This document shows, in pieces, positions 51,463 through 62,329 of a stretch of DNA of 64,000 bases. The position numbers were made by a program, and so were the translations under genes. The notes beneath the pieces are model-generated. The model worked only from the letters and a program-made list of their open reading frames with translations, ran no database searches and was not told the origin of the DNA. This stretch comes from Physella acuta (lineage: Eukaryota > Mollusca > Gastropoda > Physidae). Position 1 is the first letter of the stretch. The number at the start of each line of letters is the position of its first letter. The stretch spans positions 124,001 through 188,000 of the forward strand of contig NW_026732292.1 of assembly GCF_028476545.1 (NCBI RefSeq), written 5' to 3'.

Positions 51463-53392
51463 TCTATATATATAAAGCAAAGGGGCACTTCCCGGCGCCG
51501 CAGGCGCGTCAAATTTGGCACGATGGTGCCTTCGGGCAATAGAACACGAAGGCCGGTGACGGTTGGCCGAAAAGTCTACGGAGAAGGGGTCAAAACTGAC
51601 CTCGACTGACCGGCGCCTTATATGGGCTATATTACGAAAAAAAAATTCCTCCGACGACCCCCCTTGAAATTTTGTGAGGTTGTAGAAGAACACCTAGGGG
51701 TGTCACAAAAAACTCGCCATGTCCGGGAAAAATCGGGAAATGGGTCAAAACTGACCAGTCGTATTTCCCTATATAATCTTTGTATTTTATGGGAAAAACA
51801 GAGGGTCATTTCAACGCAGACTTTAGGGTACTTAAGCTCATTATATCTGGCTAATTTTTTGCATGCTCCTAGGTCAATGGCTTGACCTTTAGGGAAAACT
51901 GTCGGTTACACTCAAAACCCTCGACGAGGGCTAAAAAGTGACCGCGAGTGAAATTCTCTTTATATGAGCTCTATTACGAAAAAAAATTTCCTCCGACGAC
52001 CCCCCTTGATATTTTGTGAGGTGGTAGAAGAACACCTAGGGGTGTCACAAAAAACTCGGCATATCTGGGAAAACTTCGTAAAGCGGTCAAAACTGACCAG
52101 TTGTATTTCCCTATATAATCTTTGTATTTTATGGGAAAAACAGAGGGTCATTTCAACGCAGACTTAAGGGTACTTAAGCTCAGTATATCTGGCTAATTTT
52201 TTGCATGCTCCTAGGTCAATGGCTTGACCTTTAGGGAAAACTGTCGGTTACACTCAAAACCCTCGACGAGGGCTAAAAAGTGACCGCGAGTGAAATTCTC
52301 TTTATATGAGCTCTATTACGAAAAAAAATTTCCTCCGACGACCCCCCTTGATATTTTGTGAGGTTGTAGAAGAACACCTAGGGGTGTCACAAAAAACTCG
52401 GCATATCTGGGAAAACTTCGTAAAGCGGTCAAAACTGACCAGTTGTATTTCCCTATATAATCTTTGTATTTTATGGGAAAAACAGAGGGTCATTTCAACG
52501 CAGACTTTAGGGTACTTAAGCTCAGTATATCTGGCTAATTTTTTGCATGCTCCTAGGTCAATGGCTTGACCTTTAGGGAAAACTGTCGGTTACACACAAA
52601 GCCCTCGACGAGGGCTAAAACGTGACCGCGAGTGAAATTCTCTTTATATGAGCTCTATTACGAAAATTTTTTTCCTCCGACGACCCCCCTTGATATTTTG
52701 TGAGGTGGTAGAAGAACACCTAGGGGTGTCACAAAAAACTCGGCATATCTGGGAAAACTTCGTAAAGGGGTCAAAACTGACCAGTTGTATTTCCCTATAT
52801 AATCTTTGTATTTTATGGGGAAAACTGGGTAATTTCTACGCAAATTTTAGGGTACTTACTCTTTGTATAACTGGCTAATTTTTTGCATACACCTCTATAG
52901 ATAGATGGGCCGTATGGAAAACCTGTTGGTCAGCATTAAAGCCCTCCAAGAGGGCTAAAAATGACTGCGAGTGAAATTCTCATTATACGAAATTTGGTCA
53001 ATTGGTCTATGAGCAGGGGAGGTAACTTTTTAATGTAACAATTTTTTAATATTTTGTATACTCTTTTTAAGAAAAAACAAAAATCATAAAGTATAGCATT
53101 GTTTTAAATGGATATTGTGTTATAAATTAAGTTTTGTATTGTATTGTAATTGTAAAATTAATTGCAAAAGTAATTTAATATAATATTTGATTGATAATTT
53201 TTATGAAAGCCCTTTCAGTTCTAATAACCTTGCGAGTAATAAGTTGCGAATATTCTATCAATTTATGGGTACTAAAAAAGTACCCCACTGTATAAATTTA
53301 GACATTTAATATAACAGCCAATCGCCTATTAATTAATCATTCAATTTCTCAACTTTTTTGAAAACCTAAGCGAAGCTAGGCAGTATGCCTAG
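51463..53392 (+). mobile_element. Non-autonomous Helitron, 1930 bp, with internal satellite
   Basis: It begins TCTATATATATAAAGC after an A. It ends with CCTAAGCGAAGCTAGG and the hairpin GGCAGTATGCC, running into CTAG before T. TC...CTAG termini, A/T insertion site and a 3' hairpin containing GCGAAGC are Helitron features. After a GC-rich 5' segment (CCCGGCGCCGCAGGCGCG) it carries four tandem units of 342 bp (51610-52985), then about 400 bp of AT-rich sequence. No Rep/helicase coding is present. Helitrons with internal tandem arrays are known from molluscs. Confidence 0.82.
51610..52985 (+). repeat. Four tandem 342-bp units inside the Helitron
   Basis: The landmark CCTCCGACGACCCCCCTT recurs at 51648, 51990, 52332 and 52674, each 342 bp apart. 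Units two and three are nearly identical; the first and fourth are more diverged at the outer sides, as expected for arrays that exchange from the centre. 342 is a multiple of three, so short frames (60-87 codons) repeat on both strands; these are shadows, not genes. Confidence 0.95.
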
Positions 53393-53984
53393 TCTTTGAT
53401 AAGTTTCATTGTGGGAGAAAGAGGACTCGGCTTTCACAGTGGTTTAAAAACGAAGGAAAAATGAGCGTGGGGTGGTGTCTATAGAATAAAGATAATCCAA
53501 CCGCAGCTACGGTAATCTTTTTTACAAAACAAACATTAAGTCAAAAATGCAAGAACATTTTTTTTAAAACTATAACAATTCTTTTTATGGTCGGCCGTGG
53601 GCCCCTAAATGGTATGCCCCCCCCCCCCCCCCCGCATTGCGGGGTCTGGCGGCACTGTAGTTCCGCCCCTGAAGCCAGTGTGGTAAACAAGAGTTTCTGT
53701 TTGGGTGATTGAAAGTAGACAGCTGTAGTATAGTTTTAAAAGACGAGCATAGTCGTAACACTTCAAGAAGATGGTGTTTTGGCGTAGGCAGTCCATCACA
53801 GACTTGATACCAGTCTTTTATAGTACAGCTTGCCCCCCCCCCCCCCTCCTCACCGCACACACTCATATATTTTCCTCTCTTCTCTTAGTCTTTAAACTTT
53901 AAAATTTAAAAAAAAATGTGCCGTTAACCCTTTGTTTCCTGCCCCAATGCGACAGTACCATCGGCAGACAACACACACACCACC

Positions 53985-54121
53985 ATGAGCGTACCGAACG
54001 ACTCCAAGAAAGGATCTCTCGCTTCGTCCAAGGCCGCGCCAGAGTCGATTGGAAACCCCTTTCATAAACCTCCCAAAGTAGAGCCCAAATCAAAAGAGGT
54101 TTATTTAAACACAATAAAGAA
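53985..54121 (+). CDS. Candidate first coding exon, gene unknown
   Basis: ATG in a good context (CACCATGA) opens a 45-codon segment, MSVPNDSKKG... through NPFHKPPKVEPKSKEVY to LNTIK. A consensus donor AA-GTAAGT follows (GT at 54122-54123); read unspliced, the next codons are AAG TAA. The segment is distinctly less AT-rich than its surroundings. It contains NPF, a motif known to bind EH domains. No family was recognised. A second exon was not found, so it would have to lie beyond the minisatellite or outside the window. Alternatively it is a 46-residue small frame or chance. Confidence 0.45.
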
Positions 54122-54270
54122 GTAAGTCGGAGCATTAGACGTGATTGGCGTTTGTTGAAGATTAAAGTTTTTAAAACTTTTAAAAAGTTAAATATTTAAA
54201 AAGTTAAATGCTAGTGACGCGTTAGAAAATATCTTTTACATGAAGGCATTGCAACAACAATCGTATAGCA

Positions 54271-54394
54271 TTTTTACTTTCTCGTATATACGAAGTATAG
54301 AGAAAGTCTTGTAATCGTGTAAAAATCTCGACGTTTTACACCTCAATGATACGGAAAAACATAATTTTGCAATCTTGTCCGTATGTCTGTGTGT

Positions 54395-54431
<37 letters not shown>

Positions 54432-54952
54432 TGTCGGTGTGTAAACGCGATAACTTGAGTACTGTTACAGCTAGGTTGATGAAATTTCATATAAAAGTAT
54501 TTTATCAAAATCGTAGATCCGTATCAACTTTTGAGCGATTTCCGATAACCGGAAGTGGTCCTTTTTTCACTTTGAATTTTTCAAAACCCTATAACTTGAG
54601 TACTATTTCAGATAGATAAATGAAATTTCACACGTAAGTAAAAGATCTAATCCTCTACCTTCTGTCAAATTTTGAGTAATTTCCGTTAACCCGAAGTAGT
54701 AATTTACGCTATTTCTGATTTCTCAAAAACGCTTGTAAATTTATAAAGTACTTATAATATTCCGCACTATTATGCACATTTTGTTTTGGCGTTCGCTTGG
54801 TGCGCAATTCTTTTTTTCTATGAGATTCTATTCTATTTTTAAAAGTTTAAGTATTTAAAATCGATTAAAAATCATAACTATATCCCGAGTTCCCATCCCC
54901 TGTTATATAAGAATATTCGAGAAAGTTTAGGGGAGATCACTCCCGGTTTATT
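54271..54952 (+). repeat. ~690-bp interspersed repeat, copy 6
   Basis: Plus-oriented full-length copy from TTTTTACTTTCTCGTATATA to CACTCCCGGTTTATT. The internal tract is a GT run (54394-54430) instead of GTCT. It is more diverged in the distal third than copies 1, 2 and 4. Confidence 0.87.
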
Positions 54953-55149
54953 ATTGTTAAAATGTAACTGTATCTTCAATAATAACAAACGCGAACCGTG
55001 TGTTTGTTGTTACCAAAACAACAGTTTTATACAGCCAGCACCACATTTTCTTTAAGACATCTTCCCTCCTCCACGGAGCAAGTCCACCCTATGCACAGTA
55101 ATTCGATATCATTGAGACGAAATAGAAAAATATTGATTTAGATAGAAAG

Positions 55150-55285
55150 GATATATTTAAACCAGTGTCTGCCCCCCCCCCCTCCCGGAGATTTTAAATG
55201 CACCCTCTGAAATTATCATTAGAGACCCCCCCCCCCCCTCCTCTCGCCCCCAAAGAAAAGTGTCTGAAATAAATATTGTTCTACT
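55150..55285 (-). mobile_element. Truncated C-run hAT-type MITE
   Basis: The order ACGAAATAGAAAAATAT, GATATATTTAAACCAGTGTC, C-runs, GGAGATTTTAAATGCACCC and GAAAAGTGTCTGAAATAAAT matches the interior and right end of the family seen complete at 61528-61751. Terminal repeats are degraded. Confidence 0.5.
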
Positions 55286-55560
55286 ACTACTCCTAACCAA
55301 ACCCTTGTTCTGACTCAATCATTAAAACCCTAACCGTAATCCTAGTTTCACCTCGTACATCGTACAAAAACCCGATACAACATTAACCCTCATGGTGATC
55401 TTATCGTATTTTAAGCTGCTTATCCACATGCTCACTAAATCCCACTATAATTTTTAACTGCTCAGACAGCTTATGATAACACCAAGGCATATTGTGTTAG
55501 GCACATTCGAATATGGTCAAAAGAACAGCGAGTCTGTATGTTTAGGTCACAGCGTGAGAA

Positions 55561-58500
55561 AGGTTATGTTTGACCTATGCAAGGGCCATCACACCATACC
55601 CATCAGGGTAGACAACTCTTATGTTTGACCTATACAAGGGCCATCACACCATACCTATCAGGGTAGACAACTCAAGGGTTATGTTTGACCTATACAAGGG
55701 CCATCACACCATACACATCAGGGTAGATAACTCTTATGTTTGCCCTATACAAGGGCCATCACACCATACCTATCAGGGTAGACAACTCTTATGTTTGACC
55801 TATACAAGGGCCATCACACCATACCTATCAGGGTAGACAACTCTTATGTTTGACCTATACAAGGGCCATCATACCATACCTATCAGGGTAGACAACTCTT
55901 ATGTTTGACCTATACAAGGGCCATCACAACATACCTATCAGGGTAGACAACTCTTATGTTTGACCTATACAAGGGCCATCACAACATACACATCAGGGTA
56001 GACAACTCTTATGTTTGACCTATACAAGGGCCATCACAACATACACATCAGGGTAGACAACTCTTAGGTTTGACCTATACAATGGCCATCACACCATACC
56101 TATCAGGGTAGACAACTCTTAGGTTTGACCTATACAAGGGCCATCACAACATACACATAAGAGTAGACAACTCTTATGTTTGACATGTACAAGGGCCATC
56201 ACACCATAACCATCAGGGTAGACAACTCTTATGTTTGACATGTACAAGGGCCATCACACCATAACCATCAGGGTAGACAACTCTTATGTTTGACATGTAC
56301 AAGGGCCATCACACCATAACCATCAGGGTAGACAACTCTTATGTTTGACCTATACAAGGGCCATCACACCATATCCATCAGGGTAGACAACTCTTAGGTT
56401 TGACATGTACAAGGGCCATCACACCATAACCATCAGGGTAGACAACTCTTATGTTTGACCTATACAAGGGCCATCACACCTTACCTATCAGGGTAGACAA
56501 CTCTTATGTTTGACAGATACAAGGGCCATCACACCATACCTATCAGGGTAGACAACTCAAGGGTTATGTTTGACCTATACAAGGGCCATCACACCATACC
56601 AATCAGGGTAGACAACTCTTATGTTTGACCTATACAAGGGCCATCACACAATACCTATCAGGGTAGACAACTCTTATGTTTGACCTATACAAGGGCCATC
56701 ACACCATATCCATCAGGGTAGACAACCCTTATGTTTGACCTATACAAGGGCCATCACACCATACACATCAGGGTAGACAACTCTTAGGTTTGACCTATAC
56801 AAGGGCCATCACACCATACCTATCAGGGTAGACAACTCTTATGTTTGACCTATACAAGGGCCATCACACCATATCCATCAGGGTAGACAACTCAAGGTTT
56901 ATGTTTGACCTATACAAGGGCCATCATACCATACCTATCAGGGTAGACAACTCTTATGTTTGACCTATACAAGGGCCATCACACCATATCCATCAGGGTA
57001 GACAACTCTTATGTTTGACATGTACAAGGGCCATCACACCATAACCATCAGGGTAGACAACTCTTATGTTTGACCTATACAAGGGCCATCACACCATACC
57101 TATCAGGGTAGACAACTCTTATGTTTGACCTATACAAGGGCCATCACACCATACCTATCAGGGTAGACAACTCTTATGTTTGACCTATACAAGGGCCATC
57201 ACACCATACCTATCAGGGTAGACAACTCTTATGTTTGACCTATACAAGGGCCATCACACCATACCCATCAGGGTAGATAACTCTTATGTTTGCCCTATAC
57301 AAGGGCCATCACACCATACCTATCAGGGTAGACAACTCAAGGGTTATGTTTGACCTATACAAGGGCCATCACACCATACACATCAGGGTAGATAACTCTT
57401 ATGTTTGCCCTATACAAGGGCCATCACACCATACCTATCAGGGTAGACAACTCTTATGTTTGCCCTATACAAGGGCCATCACACCATACACATCAGGGTA
57501 GACAACTCTTATGTTTGACCTATACAAGGGCCATCACACCATACCCATCAGGGTAGACAACTCAAGGGTTATGTTTGACCTATACAAGGGCCATCACACC
57601 ATACCTATCAGGGTAGACAACTCTTATGTTTGCCCTATACAAGGGCCATCACACCATACACATCAGGGTAGACAACTCTTATGTTTGACCTATACAAGGG
57701 CCATCACACCATACCCATCAGGGTAGACAACTCAAGGGTTATGTTTGACCTATTCAAGGGCCATCACACCATACCCATCAGGGTAGACAACTCTTATGTT
57801 TGACCTATACAAGGGCCATCACACCATACCTATCAGGGTAGACAACTCAAGGGTTATGTTTGACCTATACAAGGGCCATCACACCATACCTATCAGGGTA
57901 GACAACTCTTATGTTTGACCTATACAAGGGCCATCACACCATACACATCAGGGTAGACAACTCTTATGTTTGACCTATACAAGGGCCATCACACCATACC
58001 TATCAGGGTAGACAACTCTTATGTTTGACCTATACAAGGGCCATCACACCATACACATCAGGGTAGACAACTCTTATGTTTGACCTATACAAGGGCCATC
58101 ACACCATACCTATCAGGGTAGACAACTCAAGGGTTATGTTTGACCTATACAAGGGCCATCACACCATACACATCAGGGTAGACAACTCTTATGTTTGACC
58201 TATACAAGGGCCATCACACCATACACATCAGGGTAGACAACTCTTATGTTTGACCTATACAAAGGTCATCACACCATACCTATCAGGGTAGACAACTCAA
58301 GGGTTATGTTTGACCTATACAAGGGCCATCACACCATACACATCAGGGTAGACAACTCTTATGTTTGACCTATACAAGGGCCATCACACCATACCTATCA
58401 GGGTAGACAACCTTTATGTTTGACCTATACAAGGGCCATCACACCATACCTATCAGGGTAGACAACTCTTATGTTTGACCTATACAAGGGCCATCACACC

Positions 58501-58624
58501 ATACACATCAGGGTAGACAACTCTTATGTTTGACCTATACAAGGGCCATCACACCATACCAATCAGGGAAGACAACTCTTATGTTTGACCTATACAAGGG
58601 CCATCTCAGCATACCTATCAGGGT
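55561..58624 (+). repeat. 3.06-kb minisatellite, 55-bp and 60-bp units
   Basis: The unit runs ATGTTTGACCTATACAAGGG, CCATCACACCATACCTATCA, GGGTAGACAACTCTT (55 bp). A 60-bp variant replaces CTCTTATG by CTCAAGGGTTATG. About 55 units are present. Variable positions (ACCTATCA / ACACATCA / ACCCATCA / AACCATCA, and GACCTATAC / GACATGTAC / GCCCTATAC) form recurring patterns. One is a 225-bp higher-order block (three 55-mers plus one 60-mer) visible at 57286 and 57511. The array ends abruptly at GGGTTGAATGG. Confidence 0.97.
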
Positions 58625-58719
58625 TGAATGGACCACTCTAAAGACAGGTTGATAAAATAACTGAAATGTTTTGGCTATTAATCTTCAGGCAAAACCATTG
58701 TATATTAAACTAAGGGGGT

Positions 58720-58990
58720 GGGGGTCGTTTATAAATGACGTCACACGAGTAAAAACAAAAGGAGGGGGGGGCGTAATTTTGTGACGATGTATGGTGAGGG
58801 GAGCGAGATGGTTCAGATAGTGTGACGTCATACTTTAGCATTTAAAAAAAGAAATGTTAGAAACTGAATTCTGTGCAGTTACTTCGCGTTGTAGAAAGCT
58901 GTATTAATAAATTTTGAGGGGATGGGGGGGGGGGGGGGGGGGGGAGTTAAAAATCGTTAAAAGCGTGACGTCATTTATAAGTGATCCTTA
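58720..58990. mobile_element. TGACGTCA-ended repeat, diverged copy
   Basis: GGGTCGTTTATAAATGACGT at the left and GTGACGTCATTTATAAGTGA (about 58964-58983) at the right form imperfect inverted ends. Inside are GTGTGACGTCATACTT, two G-runs and AATTTTGTGACGATGTATGG. This is the only copy in which both ends appear. The flanks were not resolved into a target duplication. Confidence 0.5.
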
Positions 58991-59259
58991 ATGTTGAAGA
59001 TGAAAAAGAACATTTTAATTTATTTTTAAATTAATGTGCTTTTTTTCGAGCGAGTATTGATTTTATTCTAAAAGAATTTTTTTAAAAAGGAGCTTTAACT
59101 GATTCTAAACACATGCCTACTAATTAAATTGACACACGAATGAGGAACCCCAAACCATTCGCCATGTGAATATGCCATATGGGGAAGTTAGCAGGAAACA
59201 AGATTGTAACAAAAACAAAACTTAACGTAACTTCCTAAACCTTTTTGACCTGTCGTTCA

Positions 59260-59449
59260 TATTAGACCAGTGTTTTCTTCCAGACTTTTTTCCCCGGGGG
59301 CACTTGAAATTTTTCTCCGGGGGCGGACACTGTTAAATGTATATATTTTCTATATAAATTCCATTTCGTCCGGGGGGGGGGGGGGGGGGGGGGGGGGAGG
59401 CGGTAGACTTTGCTCCGGGGTTATGCCTGAAAGAAACTCTGTATAAGAC
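59260..59449. mobile_element. hAT-type MITE with G-run, 174 bp, target duplication present
   Basis: The body at 59268-59441 starts CAGTGTTTTCTTCCAG and ends CTGAAAGAAACTCTG, imperfect terminal inverted repeats. The flanking octamers are TATTAGAC (59260-59267) and TATAAGAC (59442-59449), seven of eight matching. The interior has a run of about 25 G. Related copies lie at 36147, 43740, 55150, 60948 and 61528. Confidence 0.78.
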
Positions 59450-60369
59450 GTCACACTTTCTGGGCTGCAATCTTTGCCCCCCCTCCACTCCATTGTGACA
59501 CAGCGCCAAAAACATATGACCCCCCCCCCTGTCCAATAGACACACCACTATAAATCCTCCCAAACTCTCCCCCCCCCCCACGCTGGGTCATGTCACAGTA
59601 CACTTATTAAGTTTAAAAAAAAAGGGAAAATGAGAAGAAATGCCCCCCCCCCCCCTAGGCGAAGAGATGTCTGAAACACTTCACCCCACTTAAGCTATAC
59701 CAAATTAAACACTGTCAAACGAAAGTTAACACGAGTTGAATCCATCCCATTTTTAAAGAAACCACCAATTCGGATCCTCTCCCCTCTTTTCCATACTCTC
59801 CCCAATCACTCTATGTGCGAAACGTCATTTCTGGACAACTCCTTAGCCTTGCGCTAATCACATCCTGTATCAGCCTATTTACCTGTCGTATCTAATCTTT
59901 GATTAAACTTTACACTCCACAGGAAGCCCCCGTGTAGGCCTAGCATAAAAAGCGGCAGGCTACACGTGTCCTAGAAAATTTTTATGAAAATATTCAACCA
60001 TTTTGAAAATAATTTCGAACCATATTAACAAAGTAAAAAAAAAATAATCCGCCTCTAGTTGAAAGATAATTATGTAAGCTGCATTACATTTAAACTGTAT
60101 TTTAAAAGCCGATTAGCACAGCTTCAGTTGATAGAAAACACATTACATGAAGTTATAGCATGGTGTGTGAGTAAAATAATTGCTGTGTACATTAGCGGTG
60201 TGTTTGGGTGAATGGGCGTTAGGCTATGGCTTTTAAGCCTATTTAGCTATAGGATATTTGTAATTAAGACCCCTCCTACTACCATCTAAACTTCCCTAAA
60301 AGTCAGACCTCCTATCCCCACTTAAACGACAATACTTCAGATCCACATTTCTAAGAAAATGAACGTGTT
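59450..60369. other. Unassigned DNA with C-runs
   Basis: C-rich patches at 59479, 59520, 59570 and 59643 and an AACGTCATTTCTGGACAACT word (59820-59840) suggest further decayed MITE fragments, but no element could be bounded. No gene was seen. Confidence 0.35.
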
Positions 60370-60720
60370 TTAGTTTTTTTTTATCTTCTCTTATGCAGAG
60401 TGCAGAGGAAGTATTGTAATCGTGCAAAAAATAGAAATCGAGGTTATATCATATCTCGACGTTTTACGCCTTCCCTAGTCGAAAAACCTTGTCGTATGTG
60501 TGTTTGTGTGTGTGTATGTATGTGTATGTGTGAACTTGAGTAGGCCTGCAGTTTAAGTTGGGTGGATACATTTTATTTCACACTTTTGAGCAATTTCCGG
60601 TAAACAGAAGTGGGACTCACTCAATTAAAAAAAACCGATAGTTTAAGTACCATTTCAGTTGGGTTGACGAAATTTCACATATAAGTTTAGTTCCGATTTT
60701 AAAAAAAATATTCATAATTT
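60370..60720 (+). repeat. Old, truncated copy of the ~690-bp repeat
   Basis: GTATTGTAATCGTGCAAAAA, the ATCTCGACGTTTTACGCC string, a GTGTGT tract, CTTTTGAGCAATTTCCGG and GACGAAATTTCACATATAAG follow the family order with many differences. The distal third is missing. Confidence 0.7.
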
Positions 60721-60947
60721 CATAATTTATATAATAGGACCTACTGTAAATAAATTGTTAGGTTTTATTTCTAATAAAAATGCATTTACGACAACTGTAA
60801 AGAAAGTCTGTATAAGATGTCAAGCTATTTTAACTGATTTTTGCGAACACTCCCCTCCATTGTTACAACCTTCCCCCCCCCCCATCCCACTTCCTAAAAT
60901 GACACCCAAAGTTCGGTAAAGTTCATTAAATTATCGAGTGTTTCATG

Positions 60948-61126
60948 CCCCCCCCCCCCCCCCCAAGAAAATCTAACACCACACCCTGAAAGAAAAGAAA
61001 TTTATATAGAAAATATACTTTACCAGTGTCCGCCCCCCCCCCCCGGAAAATTTAGTACGCCCCCTCCCCCCCTCCTACGAAAATATCATGTGCCTCCCCG
61101 GAGAAAAAAGTCTGAAAGAAACCCTG
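60948..61126. mobile_element. C-run hAT-type MITE, partial
   Basis: It contains GAAATTTATATAGAAAATAT, CCAGTGTCCGCCC, three C-runs, CATGTGCCTCCCCGGAGAAA and the terminal CTGAAAGAAACCCTG at 61112-61126. The left terminal repeat is not recognisable, so no target duplication could be checked. Confidence 0.6.
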
Positions 61127-61220
61127 CTTGAACTGCTCCCTCTTGTTTCACGGAAACAACCTTAATGTAACGTCCCCTCACTTGCTTAAGTATGTGATCT
61201 CATGTATATCGGTTGTTTAT

Positions 61221-61359
61221 ATAAAGTGCAGGGCCGGCGCTACCTATAAGACGAACTAGGCGGTCGCCTAGGGCGCTGGTGAAAATGTGCCCCCACCTCC
61301 TTATTTGAATAAATTTTGCCTAGGGCGCTAAATAACCTGGCGCCGGCACTGATAATGTG
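61221..61359. mobile_element. hAT-type MITE, 123 bp, with 8-bp target duplication
   Basis: The body at 61229-61351 begins CAGGGCCGGCGCTA and ends TGGCGCCGGCACTG, which are inverted repeats. The flanking octamers are ATAAAGTG (61221-61228) and ATAATGTG (61352-61359), seven of eight matching. The interior repeats CCTAGGGCGCT. It is far too short to encode a transposase. Confidence 0.85.
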
Positions 61360-61519
61360 TTGCTTAAAATTACTTCATCACTCTGAACTCTGAACTAATA
61401 GGAGGAGGGGATCGGTCTTCCTTGATGATGGTTAAGAAAGTGTGACGTCTTACCTTTAGAAATACTCTTTGATTCTGAAAATTCTGGTAATTATTGTGCT
61501 TTAAAAAATTATGCAAATC

Positions 61520-61759
61520 GTTATAGACAGAGTTTCTTCCAGGCATCTCTTCGGGGGGGGGGGGGGGGCGAAGCCCCCCCGGAATTTTTTTTACCGCCCC
61601 CCCCCCCCGAACGAAATGAAATTTATATAATTTATATAGAAAATATATACTTTTAACAGTGTCCGCCCCCCCCCGAAGAAAGTTTACCGCCCCCCCCCCC
61701 CCCCGAAGATTTCAAGTGCCCCCCGGAGAAAAAAGCCTGGAAGAAACACTGGTTATAGA
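61520..61759. mobile_element. hAT-type MITE with C/G runs, 224 bp, perfect target duplication
   Basis: The body at 61528-61751 begins CAGAGTTTCTTCCAGGC and ends GCCTGGAAGAAACACTG, inverted repeats with one mismatch. The perfect octamer GTTATAGA flanks it at 61520-61527 and 61752-61759. Inside are a G-run, GCGAAGCCCCCC, two long C-runs and a TATATAGAAAATATATAC core. It is the reference copy of the family. Confidence 0.9.
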
Positions 61760-62198
61760 ATCTAGAAATCTACATGTTGTCCCAAAGTAGTAGCACAAAG
61801 ATCCAGCATTTTTAAAATTATAGTTGTCTCAAAATTAAATTAAAAATTTTGAAGCGGCTGGAGTGTGAAGTTATTTTGCGAGGAATCTGACTTTTTGTTA
61901 AAATGAGTAACCTTGGCGATGGGAGGGAGGTAAAATAATAATAATAATTAAAAAACATGACGTCATGTATGGACAACCGCTTATAACAAAAATATAAAAT
62001 TCCCTACAAACTATTTTTAAAAACTAAAATTAGAATCAAATGTTGTATATCTAGTTTCATTCTTTCCTGCTATCTACATAAGAAATAAATCACTTCATCT
62101 TGCGTATCAAATCTAGAGAGCAGCTTAATTAAAAGTTGAAGATGAACTTTAACCTCGTTCAATCTTATCGCTCAGCCACCTAGGCCACACAAAAAAGT

Positions 62199-62220
62199 CA
62201 CGTGAAACTTTCGTCACGTG
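62199..62220 (+). promoter_or_regulatory. Paired CACGTG E-boxes upstream of a candidate 5'UTR exon
   Basis: Two GTCACGTGA words (CACGTG at 62199-62204 and 62215-62220) lie 16 bp apart and match nine of ten bases of the CLEAR/M-box consensus GTCACGTGAC bound by TFEB/MITF/USF-type bHLH proteins. About 110 bp downstream a GTAAGT donor (62330) could close a non-coding exon of roughly 62280-62329. Function is inferred. Confidence 0.45.
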
Positions 62221-62279
62221 ATCTGGTCTTGTGATAAAGTTGTTGTTCAGTCCAAATAAAAGCCCGTGGTAATCAGTGC

Positions 62280-62329
62280 ACTTTCAGATTTCTTTCCATT
62301 TTCAGTCTTCATTTTGAGCAAGTAGTCTT
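62280..62329 (+). other. Candidate 5'UTR exon of a gene continuing past the window
   Basis: A pyrimidine-rich stretch (CTTTCAGATTTCTTTCC) leads to AGTCTTG followed by the donor GTAAGT at 62330-62335. An AAATAAAAG word near 62255 could act as a TATA-like box. At the window end a strong acceptor, TACTATTTTTGTTTCAG, leaves an exon starting at 63991, which would be the next exon. No protein can be read from the 10 bases available. Confidence 0.35.

Noticed and set aside
51622-52878. Repeated 60-87-codon frames on both strands
   Set aside because: They recur every 342 bp in the Helitron's tandem units and run on both strands alike, as expected of repeat shadows.
55621-57726. Three 71-codon frames of near-identical sequence
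   Set aside because: They are products of the 55/60-bp unit lengths inside the minisatellite, without start context, splice signals or protein-like composition.
55561-58624. CRISPR-like appearance of regular 55-bp repeats
   Set aside because: Units are contiguous with only point variants, there are no unique spacers, and the DNA is eukaryotic. It is a minisatellite.
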